The notes: generated from the letters alone by a model not told the origin. Numbered from the stretch's first letter, positions 1 to 52,752 are shown. The stretch is DNA of 64,000 nt from Amorphochlora amoebiformis (GCA_054601695.1 BAAHQB010000030.1:620001-684000), one strand, 5' to 3'. Numbers and translations are program-made.

Positions 1-132
1 CGCATACATCAGAGACAGTAAGGAAAGTAGATGCCGAAAAATAAAATAATAGGATATTCATTATGTAATATGATATTGATGAAAATAACCGAAGAATCCA
101 ACACACCTACACCCCCACTATTCTCACCGGAA

Positions 133-168
<36 letters not shown>

Positions 169-403
169 TATATATAAATGTATATGTATATATATATACA
201 ATATATATGCTATATATGTATATATATATATATATATGTATATGTTTATGCAATACATTTATATATATATACATATTTAATATATATTTATATATATATA
301 TATATATGTATACACATGTAAAAGAATAAATACTAAATATAAATATCTTTAGATTATTTACATATATACAATATATATATATATATACATATATAATACA
401 TAC

Positions 404-460
<57 letters not shown>

Positions 461-514
461 TTATATATATGCTGGAGATGTAACACCGCATATCACGGTC
501 CAGTATATATGTAC

Positions 515-550
<36 letters not shown>

Positions 551-698
551 ATATTCACACATACATATATATACATATAAATATAAATATATGCATATGT
601 ATATATATATATATATGTATGTGTATATGTGTGATGTATGTATGCTGATCCGAGGGAGATATTGGACCACATGTCGTGGTTCAGTACATATGTATATA

Positions 699-741
<43 letters not shown>

Positions 742-753
742 GTGCATATGTTC

Positions 754-784
<31 letters not shown>

Positions 785-836
785 AGATATATGTATCCTG
801 ACCCGAGGGAGATATAGGACTACATGTTGAAGTTCA

Positions 837-868
<32 letters not shown>

Positions 869-939
869 CTAAATATATTTATATATATATATATATATAT
901 ATTCATATAATATAAATATAAATTTATGCATATGTATAA

Positions 940-980
<41 letters not shown>

Positions 981-1145
981 ATATATGTATGCTGACCCGA
1001 GGGAGATATAGGACCACATGTTGCGGTTCAGTACATATATATATATATATATATATATATGTGTATAGATATATATATCTCTAAATATATTTATATATAT
1101 ATATATATACATATAATATAAATATAAATTTATGCATATGTATAA

Positions 1146-1192
<47 letters not shown>

Positions 1193-1206
1193 ATATGTAT
1201 GCTGAC
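1..1206 (-). repeat. Decoy-donor array of the purB DRDMW exon within (TA)n
   Basis: The intact exon ends at 1207 with donor GTCAGC. Downstream in the intron, the last ~35 nt of that exon together with the donor recur at about 991-1033, 796-838, 644-685 and, diverged, 471-503, each separated by (TA)n. None carries its own acceptor or the 5' half of the exon. From 1 to 470 there is only (TA)n and a short unique stretch (1-135) with no recognisable exon. The next purB exon must lie outside the window. Confidence 0.85.
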
Positions 1207-14204
<12,998 letters not shown>

Positions 14205-15025
14205 ATGCTCGCGGCTGTGCTCCTTTCCCTCTGTCTGGCTCCCGCGGCGTCGAGAGTGGGGGCGCCACCGTCCGCGCCTCAAGTCACTCGGGCCGTTCGC
14301 GCAGCGACGGCTGCCCATTCATCCTTGAGGCTCCCCACCCACCACCTACCATCAGAATCAAGCCAATTCGCGACCCATCACAGCCTCTCCCGTCCCCTGC
14401 TTGCACTTCCGCTCACTCAGCGCCGTGTTCTTCGCACCGCGACGGCTGAAGCCATCAGTAGTTTGCCTTCAGAACCGGCGGCGGGAGTGCCCTCCGCGGA
14501 GACAGGCCCAGTGGCGGTGAAGGGTGTCGTCGATGTCAAGGCTTTCAAGACACCAAAGGAGATCCTCGTTGCTCTGGCCGGAAGCGCGAAGGCACGGGCG
14601 AAAATGAGCATGAGAGATTTGGTCATCTCGGGATTTCTCGCAGGGTCTTACGTGGCGATTGGCGGGTGGGTTCAGAATCCAAATTGTGTATTTGTGTGTT
14701 TCTTTGGGAGTTTATATGTGGTGATCGAGCTGTTTTGGCGTGTGTATAGGTGTATCATGACCATGATAGGTTCTGGACTCACTGGATTCACGGCCTTGGG
14801 TCTAGCAGGGTTGGCAAAGCTCTTGGCGGCTGCTGTGTTCCCGGTATGTCAGTGTTACACTTGAGTGTGTTTTTTGGGTGCATGTATGTACCCCTAACAT
14901 ATACATTTGAATGTATAAATAAATGTATATTATATGTGTATGTATATACCCATATAAATATACCTATATGTATATATATATATATATATATATGTGCTAT
15001 TATATATATTTATAAATAAAGGTAC

Positions 15026-15072
<47 letters not shown>

Positions 15073-15467
15073 TATGTATTTGTAAATATGCATTTCATAT
15101 ACAAATATAGATACATATACACATACACATATACATATATACCAATAGAAAACATTTAATTTATTATCATGTACATCTGAGTTGAGTTTTTTGGTGTGTT
15201 TGGTGTAATAGATAGGTCTTATCTTGATTGTGTTGGTGTGTTTGGTGTTATAGATAGGTCTTATTATGATTGTTCTCACGGGAAGCGACCTTTGGACCGG
15301 GAACTGTGTGGTATATTCACCATAATATATAGATATGTGTATATTATATTATATATATATATATATATGTATATGTTCATGGAATATATAATATATATTT
15401 ATATGTACAAATATATGTGTATGTGGTTCATACGTGTACATAAAGGTACATGTGAATATATCATGTG

Positions 15468-15508
<41 letters not shown>

Positions 15509-15513
15509 CACAT

Positions 15514-15557
<44 letters not shown>

Positions 15558-15678
15558 GTGAATTTATAATTTTATATATATATATTTATATATATATATA
15601 TATATAATATATATATATACCAGATCATGGCGAGTGGCGCACTTCAGGGAACGTGTACATGGAGAGAAGTGAGGAGAC

Positions 15679-15709
<31 letters not shown>

Positions 15710-15809
15710 GAAAGTTCATACTATATATAATCAATACATATGTATATACATAAACATATATATATATATATATATAATATGTATATATATACAATATATA
15801 TATATATAA

Positions 15810-15847
<38 letters not shown>

Positions 15848-16144
15848 TATATATAAAAGATATATATATATATATATCATAATATATATATATGTGTGTG
15901 TATATATTTTTTATGTATATTATATCCATTATGTACATGTATGTATATACCTATATATATAATATATATATATAGGTATACATTTATATACATATACATT
16001 ATACATTTATATACATGTATACATATGCATTCATATATGTCGCATGTGCGTTTATAAATGTACATGTAATAAATACATTCACACATATATTTATACACAT
16101 ATAATAGATACACATATATATTTACATATATATAAATATATATG

Positions 16145-16187
<43 letters not shown>

Positions 16188-16649
16188 GTGCATACTAAAC
16201 TTCCATATATATATATACATCTAATCCTACAAACTCCACTTTCTAACAAATACATACATATTCAAGATATGGAACCCTCATTTATTCGGCCAAGATTTCT
16301 CTCGGTTTCGCTCTGACTGGCTCTCTCGCTCTCTCTCTCTCTCGCTCTCTCTCGCTCTCTCTCGCTCTCTCGCTCTCTCTCTCTTCTCTCACCCTTCTCT
16401 CTATATTCCTCTTCTGGTCGCTATCTATATCCAATCCACTGTCTTCACACTCCCTCCTGACGAGTCCCTATCTCGCTCGCACTCATGTGTATATGTATGT
16501 CTCTGTATGTATATATACACATAAATGTATATATAGTTGTATATGTATATATATATATATGGTGTGTATATATATTATATATATTATATGCATGAATATA
16601 TGTGCGTATGTATGTGGATGCATGTATGTATGGTTGTAGTTTTTAAATG

Positions 16650-16727
<78 letters not shown>

Positions 16728-16914
16728 ATACACGATATATATATATATATATGTATGTATATATCAATTTATATGCATATATACATATATTTAATATTGC
16801 TATAAAATGTCCAGGTTTTTCGAAATTGGGTGATCTCTTTTGGGGCAAACTTCTTAGGGGCTCTTGCCGTGGCCTATTTCCTCATGTTTGAAAGTATGAG
16901 GAGAATGTATTTGC

Positions 16915-16945
<31 letters not shown>

Positions 16946-17040
16946 TTGTGATATATATATATATATATGTACATATTTCTAGCTAGGACCTATTGTTAAG
17001 GTTGAAATTAAGGGTGTGTGTGGATAGTGTATATATATAT

Positions 17041-17072
<32 letters not shown>

Positions 17073-17215
17073 AATATACATATAAATATTATATATATAT
17101 TATGTGTGTATAGATATATAATTAAATATTCATTGGATATTAATTGGATGTATCCTAATATACACATGTATAACTATATGTATGTATAAAATGTTCTATA
17201 TAGATATATGTATAT

Positions 17216-17267
<52 letters not shown>

Positions 17268-17351
17268 TTGTGTGTGTGCAAAACATCGTACTTAGCTATC
17301 GTACATACATTCATATTGATATATATATATATATATATGTGTGTGTATATA

Positions 17352-17404
<53 letters not shown>

Positions 17405-17583
17405 ATCTTATATATCTGTACATATATTTGTAAGGTGGTATGGTGAGTTTAGATCCAGCTAGGAGCTGGGTGATTAACGCTGCAGAGGTTATGCAATATA
17501 TATATATATATATACATATATAAAAAAGTACCTATCATATATATATACATATATATATATAGGCACGTACAGTATTTATATAT

Positions 17584-17615
<32 letters not shown>

Positions 17616-17943
17616 TATATATATAAATGGATATGTACATAATGTATAAACATTTCTATATATGTATATATACTATACATCCCATCTACATACATATACA
17701 CATACATACCTATATTTACAGATACATATATATATATACATAAAAATATAAATATAAATATAAATATATATATAAATATTTATATAAAATATATGTTAAA
17801 TATATAATATATGTAGGCTAAGATGGGGCTCACCTTCAAGGAGACATTTCTCAGGGTAAACTACAGATATATATATAATATATATATATATATAATATAT
17901 ATATATATGTATATGTATATATGTCCATATCCATAATATTTGA

Positions 17944-17993
<50 letters not shown>

Positions 17994-18598
17994 GTGTGTG
18001 TGTGTGTGTGTGGTGTGTGTGTGTGTGCGTATATATATATACATATATATACACACATATATATACGTATATATGTATACATATGCATATATATATATAT
18101 ATATATATGCGTGTGTGTATGTACTGATACACATTTAAATATATTATACATACATATGTATATATATATATATATAATATATATATATATATATTATATA
18201 TATATATATATATAATCACTAGTGTTGGAGTAAATACCCCTCTATCTCCCTGTCTCTCGAACTTCATGTTAAAATATATAGCTACGTAAATAATCATGTG
18301 ATATATATATATAGAAACAAGTATATATATATATATATGCGTATAAACATATATATATATATATATGTACATGTATGTACATATATATATATATATATGT
18401 ACATGTATGTACATATAGATGTATAATAATGGAATATACATAGATATCTATCTATTTATGTATACATATTATTATTTCATATGAGGCGTATATATATATA
18501 TATAGATATATACATATATGTAAATGTTAATATATATAAATATCGCTATAAAATACGGATATATAAGTGCTTCTTTTTAAACTTGTTATTAGCGTATA

Positions 18599-18645
<47 letters not shown>

Positions 18646-19040
18646 TATATATATATTATATGTTAGGCAATCGGTGCTAACTGGATCGTGAACATTGCGG
18701 TCATGCTCGTCACAACCGCAACAGTAATAACAACACATCCACGTGTCTACAGAACGATATATTCCTACTCAAACCATGAAATATACATATTCTTACTAGA
18801 ATATCTTCTTATGTACACTTACACATGCATTAGTATATGTACTCAGTATACTTATATATATATATATATGAATCTGAACTGGTAGTATCCGGTAGTAACC
18901 GGTGGTATATATGTACTCAGACGGTTCCGGGAAAGATTTTAGCGGCTTGGTTTCCTATTATGACCTTTGCCGCCATTGGGTGGGAACATAGGTACCAATA
19001 TCTTTACTACTACCATTATATATATTTATATATTATATAT

Positions 19041-19095
<55 letters not shown>

Positions 19096-19155
19096 CGTCG
19101 CCAATATGTTCAGTATCCCCCTAGCCAATATGCTACAAGCCTCCAGGTGGGTATA

Positions 19156-19218
<63 letters not shown>

Positions 19219-19274
19219 ATGTCATTTGTATATACAAATGTAATTTTGTGGTAGTATGTATATAATATATGTAA

Positions 19275-19313
<39 letters not shown>

Positions 19314-19324
19314 CATGTATATCC

Positions 19325-19375
<51 letters not shown>

Positions 19376-19555
19376 CGTGTGTACATATCAAATTAAGAAG
19401 GGTACTTTGCGTAGATATATTACGTTTAGATAGTTGTATAAATATATAAATATATAAATAAATATATATATATATATATATGTAGATATATATTTATGCA
19501 GCTTCACCAACTTCCTTGAGCTATTTGCGGGATTCCTCAAAACCAATCTTCTTCC

Positions 19556-19594
<39 letters not shown>

Positions 19595-20075
19595 GTATAT
19601 ATTTCATATACATGTGTGTGTGTGTGTGTGTGCGTGTACATATATACCTACATATGTACACATAAATAATATATACAGCTTATATGTATGTATATATATA
19701 TATATATAAAACAGATATATATATATATACGAAAATACTGCATTTACTCTGAGAAAATACATAAAACATATTTTTACTTATATATAATATATATGTATGT
19801 ATATAATATATATATATGTATACTATTTATGTACGTATATATATGTACATATGAAGATATATATGTACATATATATATATATATTTACCTATTTATATAA
19901 ATATATTTTTTATATGTATATATAAGATGGACATATACTGATGTATCGTACAGTTGTACACATTTTCGTTGTATATCATCTATGTAATTTTGTTAATGAG
20001 ACACGTATATGTATGTATATTATACATATATATATATATATATATATTACTACTTTCCAGGTAACCCTATCTATA

Positions 20076-20116
<41 letters not shown>

Positions 20117-20249
20117 TTATATATATATATATATTACTACATTCAAGGTAACCCTGGGAAATCTTGTGGGTGGAATAGCTATGGTGGCCCTAGCCTACGA
20201 CCGCATTGTCATGAAGCCCAAGCGTTACGACGAGCCAATGAGAGCTTAA
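14205..20249 (+). CDS. Formate/nitrite transporter (FNT/NAR1-like), complete, 13 exons
   Basis: Pentameric channel of the FNT family; plastid nitrite import is an inference. Exons: 14205-14665, 14750-14843, 15254-15310, 15624-15668, 16815-16893, 16987-17013, 17435-17487, 17817-17855, 18667-18723, 18921-18991, 19096-19146, 19502-19556, 20148-20249. They sum to 1191 nt (396 aa plus stop) with all phases consistent and GT-AG introns. Landmarks: [16 protein letters not shown] (TM1), [78 protein letters not shown] (carries the conserved pore His) and [17 protein letters not shown]. The roughly 110 residues before TM1 start with a hydrophobic leader ([16 protein letters not shown]) followed by an Arg/Ser/Ala/Pro-rich stretch, like a bipartite plastid leader. 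The 17435 exon start and the small 16987 exon are the least certain. Introns are 84-1146 bp, mostly (TA)n. It diverges from purB across a 413-bp promoter. Confidence 0.93.
15187..15253 (+). repeat. Duplicated acceptor of FNT exon 3
   Basis: A 43-bp unit occurs twice in tandem just before the exon. The first copy (acceptor at 15210-15211) repeats the TAG acceptor and the first ~21 exon bases (ATAGGTCTTATCTTGATTG). The second (acceptor 15252-15253) leads the intact exon. Reading on from the first copy meets a stop (TAG) at the second acceptor. Confidence 0.9.
15669..16814. repeat. FNT intron with (TA)n and a CT-rich segment
   Basis: 1146-bp intron. 16290-16480 is pyrimidine-rich on the plus strand (CTCTCTCGCTCTCTC), inside long (TA)n. 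No exon or RNA motif seen. Confidence 0.75.
17856..18666. repeat. FNT intron with (TA)n and (TG)n
   Basis: Holds (TA)n, a (GTGTGTG)n block at 17980-18030 and a short unique stretch at 18216-18300 without coding motifs. A pair of ~30-bp direct repeats with ATGTACATGTATGTACATA lies at 18366-18418. Confidence 0.7.
20041..20147 (+). repeat. Duplicated acceptor of the last FNT exon
   Basis: The sequence TATTACTACTTTCCAG|GTAACCCT (ending 20068) precedes, by about 85 bp of (TA)n, the real TATTACTACATTCAAG|GTAACCCTGG (exon start 20148). The decoy keeps the canonical CAG acceptor while the functional copy has AAG. Using the decoy would insert intron sequence. Confidence 0.88.
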
Positions 20250-20490
20250 TCACTGCTATTGACTTTGTTTATCTACGTCTACTCATATCAGTGAGCATAA
20301 TAGTGGTAACAATTAGAAATGTAATATACTTATGCAAGTTTCGTACATGCTGGATATACGCGGAATTTCATACTGGTAACACGTGTGTGTGTGTGTTTGT
20401 TTTTTAAGTTTAAGTTTAGCATGGTTTTAGATCTGGTTAGAAAACTTTCTAAAAACGCGAAAACCTTAGGTGGCTAGAGTGTCCACTAGG

Positions 20491-20529
<39 letters not shown>

Positions 20530-21258
20530 ACATACGATACATACTAGATATATATATATATATATATACTAGATATATATCTAATACATATAATATTATA
20601 CATGTGTGCTGTGTGTGACACGTGTATTCTAGGTATTTATATCATTGAATTATATGATAGTATATATATGTACACATACCTAGCATACATACACGAAAGT
20701 ACATATGTGTATGTATAATGAAGAACTTTTATGATGTACATACTTGTGGATGTAAAGGATAAAATACTAGAAATTACCTAGATTACTACAACGACAGGCC
20801 CTGATCATTTTACTAGCACTAATCTAGAGACTATATCTAGATATCTAGGCTATAATCTGGTATCTATGTGAAGTTTTACTTAGACTTATCAGCACGCAAC
20901 TTAGTCGGCCAGTCAACTCTTAGACAATATCTAGAATCTATTGTAGAATCAATCTCGTAATTCTATTGATCCGTGACGGTGGATGTAAATTCACGAACGA
21001 ACTCGATCGTAGTATCTAGAGTATGTCAGCTAGCGCCACCTAGCACTAGCAGCATCTAGAGCATGGTTTAAATTTCTAGAAATTTCTAGAAATTTCTAGA
21101 AATCTAGAAATTTCTAGAATTCATTTCAGAGACCGGGTATCTACATTCATGATGCTGGTTATAACGTATCGAACTAGAAATACAACTTGCCGAAAAATTA
21201 ATGAGTCAACGGCATTTCTCCAGTGCCGCGGTTCTGAAGTTAAGTTCAGCGCTGAAGG
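20250..21258. other. Convergent 3' spacer, CTAG-rich, with GAA/TTC inverted repeats
   Basis: Between the FNT and USP stop codons. (TA)n is confined to about 20490-20600; the rest is complex sequence with roughly 20 CTAG tetramers, many within TCTAGA. At 21070-21122 the run AATTTCTAGAAATTTCTAGA repeats. This gives alternating GAA and TTC pentamers like a heat-shock element, though it could equally act in 3' ends. No gene was found. Confidence 0.75.
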
Positions 21259-45836
<24,578 letters not shown>

Positions 45837-45948
45837 CGATATCCGTGGAAATTCGTTCACACGTGTCCAGATGTTACGAAGGGCAATGTCACATATAATG
45901 AGTGTCACTCAGGATGACACTCATCCTTTGACGTGCACCAGCGCGTAA
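45837..45948. promoter_or_regulatory. 112-bp bidirectional promoter between the USP and mitochondrial-protein genes
   Basis: The two start codons are only 112 bp apart, so both promoters and 5' UTRs must fit or overlap here. It contains a perfect 10-bp inverted repeat ATGAGTGTCA/TGACACTCAT (45898-45907 and 45915-45924, 7-bp loop) and GCAATGTCA just before it. The plus-strand ATG lies only 24 bp after the palindrome. Confidence 0.75.
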
Positions 45949-46667
45949 ATGGCGGCAATCCGTCGCCTGCTCCAGGGCGCATCCTGCCGGTTTGGGATGC
46001 GTACTCTCCCTCGACAGTTTCATGCGTCAAATGGAGTGGGGGGAAAAAGCGGCGAGGGTGAGGTTTCGGATAAGTATGGGAGAGTCATTTTGGAGGCGTT
46101 CGACGATGACCCGTGGCCATTGAGCGTCGACGATGGATCCAAGCAGGTCCCCCCTGCTTTTTTTCCATTCTTCAGGACTAAACCCTGATTTTTGTCTGAC
46201 CCCAGGTGATTTTGGAGTCGCATGCATTTCATGAGATTGTCAGGAACCCCGAGGGCCCAGAGCGTCTCAGAAGGGTCATTGTGGGGTAATATGTCTCTCT
46301 CCCCTGCTCTCTCTCTCTCGCTCCCTCTTGGTCTTCCCTCCCCCTTCTCGCTCTGCTTTCACTCTTCCTTTCCTCCTCCTCCGCTCTCCCTTCGTTTCTC
46401 TCCCTCTTGCTGGTCTCACTCGCTCTCTTATCGCCTAACAGTGTGCCTTGGTAGGAAAAGGAGTGTTCCGAAGGGCATTTTGAGCAGGTGGGGAAGGGAG
46501 ACAGTGAGCATTGGGCGAAATTTTACGAGTTTTTCTTCGGGGGTGATTGACAGGGTGCAGCTCATCGGACAGAGGGTTGTATGTGTGTTGTGTACCTACA
46601 TTGTGTGTCATGATACCTGCAGGCGCGAGTACATGTTTATGTAAATATAAACACACAGACACATATT

Positions 46668-46717
<50 letters not shown>

Positions 46718-46733
46718 CATAATATAAACACAC

Positions 46734-46776
<43 letters not shown>

Positions 46777-46795
46777 ACCTTTATATATGTATGTA

Positions 46796-46855
<60 letters not shown>

Positions 46856-46869
46856 GCTTATACATTATA

Positions 46870-46906
<37 letters not shown>

Positions 46907-46923
46907 GATATTCTATTATGTCG

Positions 46924-46963
<40 letters not shown>

Positions 46964-46987
46964 TAAATTATATAACAGTATATACAC

Positions 46988-47020
<33 letters not shown>

Positions 47021-47022
47021 TG

Positions 47023-47094
<72 letters not shown>

Positions 47095-47266
47095 TATACA
47101 TACACATACATGTGTAATGAAATGAATATTCTATTGTTTCGTACCTATATATATATATATATTATATGTATATATCTATAATATATATATATATATATAT
47201 ATGTATATATTCTAATATACATATTCTGGAAAACAAAGGTTTTAATATATCTAAAATATATATTAA

Positions 47267-47299
<33 letters not shown>

Positions 47300-47848
47300 C
47301 CAGCGTTTGTTCGAAAGGAGAACCCTCGAGCTCGAAATCGCTGACGAAAAAGATGAATACGACTCTAACACCAAAGTACTCAAAAAAATCACTGTCACGC
47401 TCACCTATCACACTCAACTGTCACACTCACCTGTCACACTGTCACACTCATCTGTCACACTCACCTGTCACGCTCCCTTGTCACGTTCCCATGCTCCCTT
47501 TCACCCAACCTTGACTCATCTCTGTCACTCACCCCTGTCACACTCGTAACTCTCACTCGTACCCAAACCCTGACGTAGATACTCCGTGAGTGTATGAAGC
47601 CTTATCCTTCGGATCTAGGGAGCGAGGGTTAATATCTTTCCTGACTTTGTTCTTCGTATGACATATTACTTATGTATATGTATATATGTATATATAAAAA
47701 TATATATATGTATATATATATAGGGTTAGTATCTCCCCTGTATTTATTTGTTATGACAAATAACGTATACATATGAATATATATATATACATGTATGTAT
47801 ATATGTAAATATATGCATATTTGCATAAGCTTAAATGTACGTTATACT

Positions 47849-47885
<37 letters not shown>

Positions 47886-47899
47886 CATATGTGTAAAGT

Positions 47900-47930
<31 letters not shown>

Positions 47931-48067
47931 ATATATATGTATACCTATTCATACATATATATATATATATATATGTAAATATATAGACATAAATATATTC
48001 ACATATGTATTGTATACGTACATGTAATACGCAGATATTAAGATTGCGATTAAGCATAATATTCCAA

Positions 48068-48104
<37 letters not shown>

Positions 48105-48201
48105 CATATGTAGATGTATAACATAAATATAGTCACATATGTATATGTATTCATATGTAATATACAGATATTAAGATAGCGATTAAGCCTAATATTCTAA
48201 G

Positions 48202-48249
<48 letters not shown>

Positions 48250-48504
48250 CAAATATTTACATATATAAATATAAACATACACATATTCACATTTGTGTAT
48301 GTGTACATATGTATTATGCAGATATTAAGATTACGATATGTAGATATTAAGATAGCGATTAAGCCTAATATTCCAAGCATCGTCTCTCTTCTTCACGACC
48401 ATTGGGATACTCGGGTAATAGATACACATACATACATATTATGTATATATATATATATAAATTTAGAAATGGATTATACTGTAATGTAATACATATATAT
48501 ATAT

Positions 48505-48540
<36 letters not shown>

Positions 48541-48570
48541 GTTTAAATGAATTATTATTATTTCATATGC

Positions 48571-48613
<43 letters not shown>

Positions 48614-48990
48614 CATGTATATTATGTATATATAATATGTATGTAGTATTTTATAGATGTATATACACGGACTCTTAAATGCGCGTGAAATCTACGGAGA
48701 TATGCGAACATACACATCCGCTTATATATACATATATATATATATATATATACATATATATATGTGTGTGTGTGTGTATATATATATTATATCTACAAAT
48801 CTATTGTCTGTATATATCTACACTAAATATTATATTTATGTTTCGAAATATGTATACATATATATATATAATATATAATATTACAAAATATACACATATA
48901 TAATATATGATACTACATCCGCGTATTTGTGTATGTCTATAATATATATTTTTACATATACATATTTTTTATGTGTGTCTTACATGTATA

Positions 48991-49035
<45 letters not shown>

Positions 49036-49052
49036 TTACAAATGCACACTTG

Positions 49053-49119
<67 letters not shown>

Positions 49120-49226
49120 CATAAATATATGCATATATATATATATATATGTACAAATTGTATATTATATATATGTATAAATACATATATATGTATATAT
49201 ACATGCATATATATATATATATATGT

Positions 49227-49264
<38 letters not shown>

Positions 49265-49332
49265 TAATCCCTGTTCACATGCATACGCGTACGGGCTTAG
49301 AAGTTTTTTCCTTTCGATACATACATACATAC

Positions 49333-49378
<46 letters not shown>

Positions 49379-49781
49379 TATTTATATATATATATATGTG
49401 TGTGTGTTCAAATATATATATATATATATATATATGCGTTTGGTATGCATAAATAGATATACAGATACATATATATATATATATTTATATATATATACAT
49501 ATGTCACACATATATCCAGGTGATTATGCAAGAATCCCATAAGGGTATGGGTCCCATGGAGGTCACCCTAAGCTTAATATAGCAGTGATCCTCACCCTAA
49601 CCTCTCTAACCTAGCCCTGTAAACTTAAGGAAAGAAAGGCGAAGAAATAAAAAAAAGTGAAATATCCAATGATTATCAAAGGGAAGGTGAGAAATTAAAA
49701 AAAGATGAAATATCAGATGATTATCGCTCTAGCTCCGTGCTACGAAGGACCTCTTAAATGCAATGTTGCAACTCCTGGTCT

Positions 49782-49854
<73 letters not shown>

Positions 49855-49903
49855 AATATATGTGTATACATAGAATAATTATATTTGTGTATGAAATATG
49901 TAC

Positions 49904-49943
<40 letters not shown>

Positions 49944-50839
49944 ACATGCTTTAATAAATGGTCAGTGAATACATATATTTGTATATATATTTATGTATAT
50001 ATATATATATATATATATTTGTACATATTCCGTATGCGTCTTATTATTGCTTTGTAGATAAATTCATATATATATATATATTTATAAATATATATACATA
50101 TATACATATATATATATATGTATATATATGTCATACATATGTACATGATATCGACGTTAGTTTCGGAGATATGTCAAGCCATCAAAGTCATATGGCCAGC
50201 TGGTAAATAACTGTATGTGAATGTGTGTAATATATGTATATATATGTATATATATATATATATATATATGCATATGTACATGTAGATATAACTAAATATA
50301 TAATATATATAATTTCTCTATATGTATATAAATATATTATTCATATGTATATGTATGTATACATATACATATGTATACATATACACATATTCATATGTTT
50401 ATATATGTATATATATATGTATGAAGGTATGTTATATATATATTTATATATATAAATATATGTATTTTATAAATATATATATATATATATAAATGTATAT
50501 ATATATTGCATCATACATATAAAAATATATATGAATACATAATATATACTATATGTATGTATATATACATTTAATGTTTTACATATGAAGATTTATATGA
50601 ATTTCCATATTTATACATTATATGTATATAAATAAAATATAAATGTAAATGTATATGTATAAATGTATATGTAGAAATGAATTAATATGTATATATGTAT
50701 ATATATGTTTGTATGTGCATATGCATACATATACATACACATATAAATACATATAAAAGAGATATATTGTAATATGTATGTTAATATGTATATTATACAT
50801 GTATGTCTATATATGTTATATATCTCTAAGATACATTGT

Positions 50840-50879
<40 letters not shown>

Positions 50880-51030
50880 TATACATACATACATATGTAT
50901 ATATATATATATGTATTATATATATATATATACGTACATCTGGTGTCCCAGTGTATGCAACATATAGATATCTATATATACATATATATATATATATACA
51001 TATATACACATATGAGTATAAATATATACT

Positions 51031-51061
<31 letters not shown>

Positions 51062-51143
51062 TAATTATATATGTATATCTACATAAGGTACTGAAGCAGG
51101 GGGCCCGGAGCCAATTCGAGTCCTCCTAGAACAGAAATCAAGT

Positions 51144-51187
<44 letters not shown>

Positions 51188-51211
51188 GTATACATTAATG
51201 GTCTATATACC

Positions 51212-51260
<49 letters not shown>

Positions 51261-51523
51261 GTATGTATAAATATTTGTATGTATACATGCATTCAATATA
51301 TATATATATATATATACATATATAATATATATATATATATGTACACACATATAGTATATATTTCTTATATTACATGTATATATATATATATATATTTGTA
51401 TTGTATATATATATATGCGCATAGATGTTATATATATTCATATATGTGTGAATATATATGTATATATGTATGCATGTATTTGTATATATTTGCAACAGAT
51501 CTAATATATATACAATATATACA

Positions 51524-51554
<31 letters not shown>

Positions 51555-51952
51555 GTATATATATATATATATAGATGTATATATATATACATTGTGCAAA
51601 TAATATATATATATATATATACATATGTGCACATAATATATATGTATATATATTCATACATGTATGATATAAATATCTATATTTATAAAATTAATGTTCA
51701 CGTATGTACATGAAGTACACATGCATGTGAAAACATACAAGAAATACTCTGATATGTATGTATATATGTATATTGTAATATGTTTATACATATTGGTAGT
51801 TATATATCAGATTTGACATGGCAACCAGTCAATCCCCAGAGTCGCATAGGCGATATTTTGCCCACGAGGTCGACATACTTATATATCACATGCGATAAAT
51901 TCGCCGTGTATGCATATACAGATATATATATATATATATATAATATATATAT

Positions 51953-51994
<42 letters not shown>

Positions 51995-52049
51995 CATACA
52001 TGTTTGCTTGCATATGTACACACATCTATTCTAGTATACATACGTATTT

Positions 52050-52084
<35 letters not shown>

Positions 52085-52295
52085 CATATATAATATATAT
52101 TATATTAGTATTAGCTATATATTGGACGCATATATATATATATGCATATTTATAATTTAATGTAGACATATTTGTAATATAAATACGTGTATATGTGAAT
52201 CACATATAAATATATATGTATATATAAATATATATATATATATATATTTAATACATGTAGACATATTTGTAATATAAATACTTATGTATGTGTAT

Positions 52296-52328
<33 letters not shown>

Positions 52329-52714
52329 GTATGTATATGTATATATGTGTATATATTTGTAATACATGTAGACATATTTGTAATATAAATACTTATGTAT
52401 GTGTATCACATATATATATATATATATATATGTATATGTATATATGTATATATATTTGTAATACATGTAGACATATTTAATATAAATACTTATGTATGTG
52501 TATCACATATATATATATATATATATGTATATGTATATATGTATATATATTTGTAATACATGTAGACATATTTGTAATATAAATACTTATGTATGTGTAT
52601 CACATATATATATATATATATATGTAATACATTAGACATATTTGTAATATAAATACTTATGTATGTGTATCACACAGGCTGAGATTTAAAGTCGTCCTCC
52701 GAACGACAGGAGAG

Positions 52715-52752
<38 letters not shown>

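Noticed and set aside
46222-46644. 140-codon plus-strand frame rich in Ser/Pro/Leu
   Set aside because: It runs through a CT-rich intron; the conserved-looking reading uses another frame of the flanking exons.
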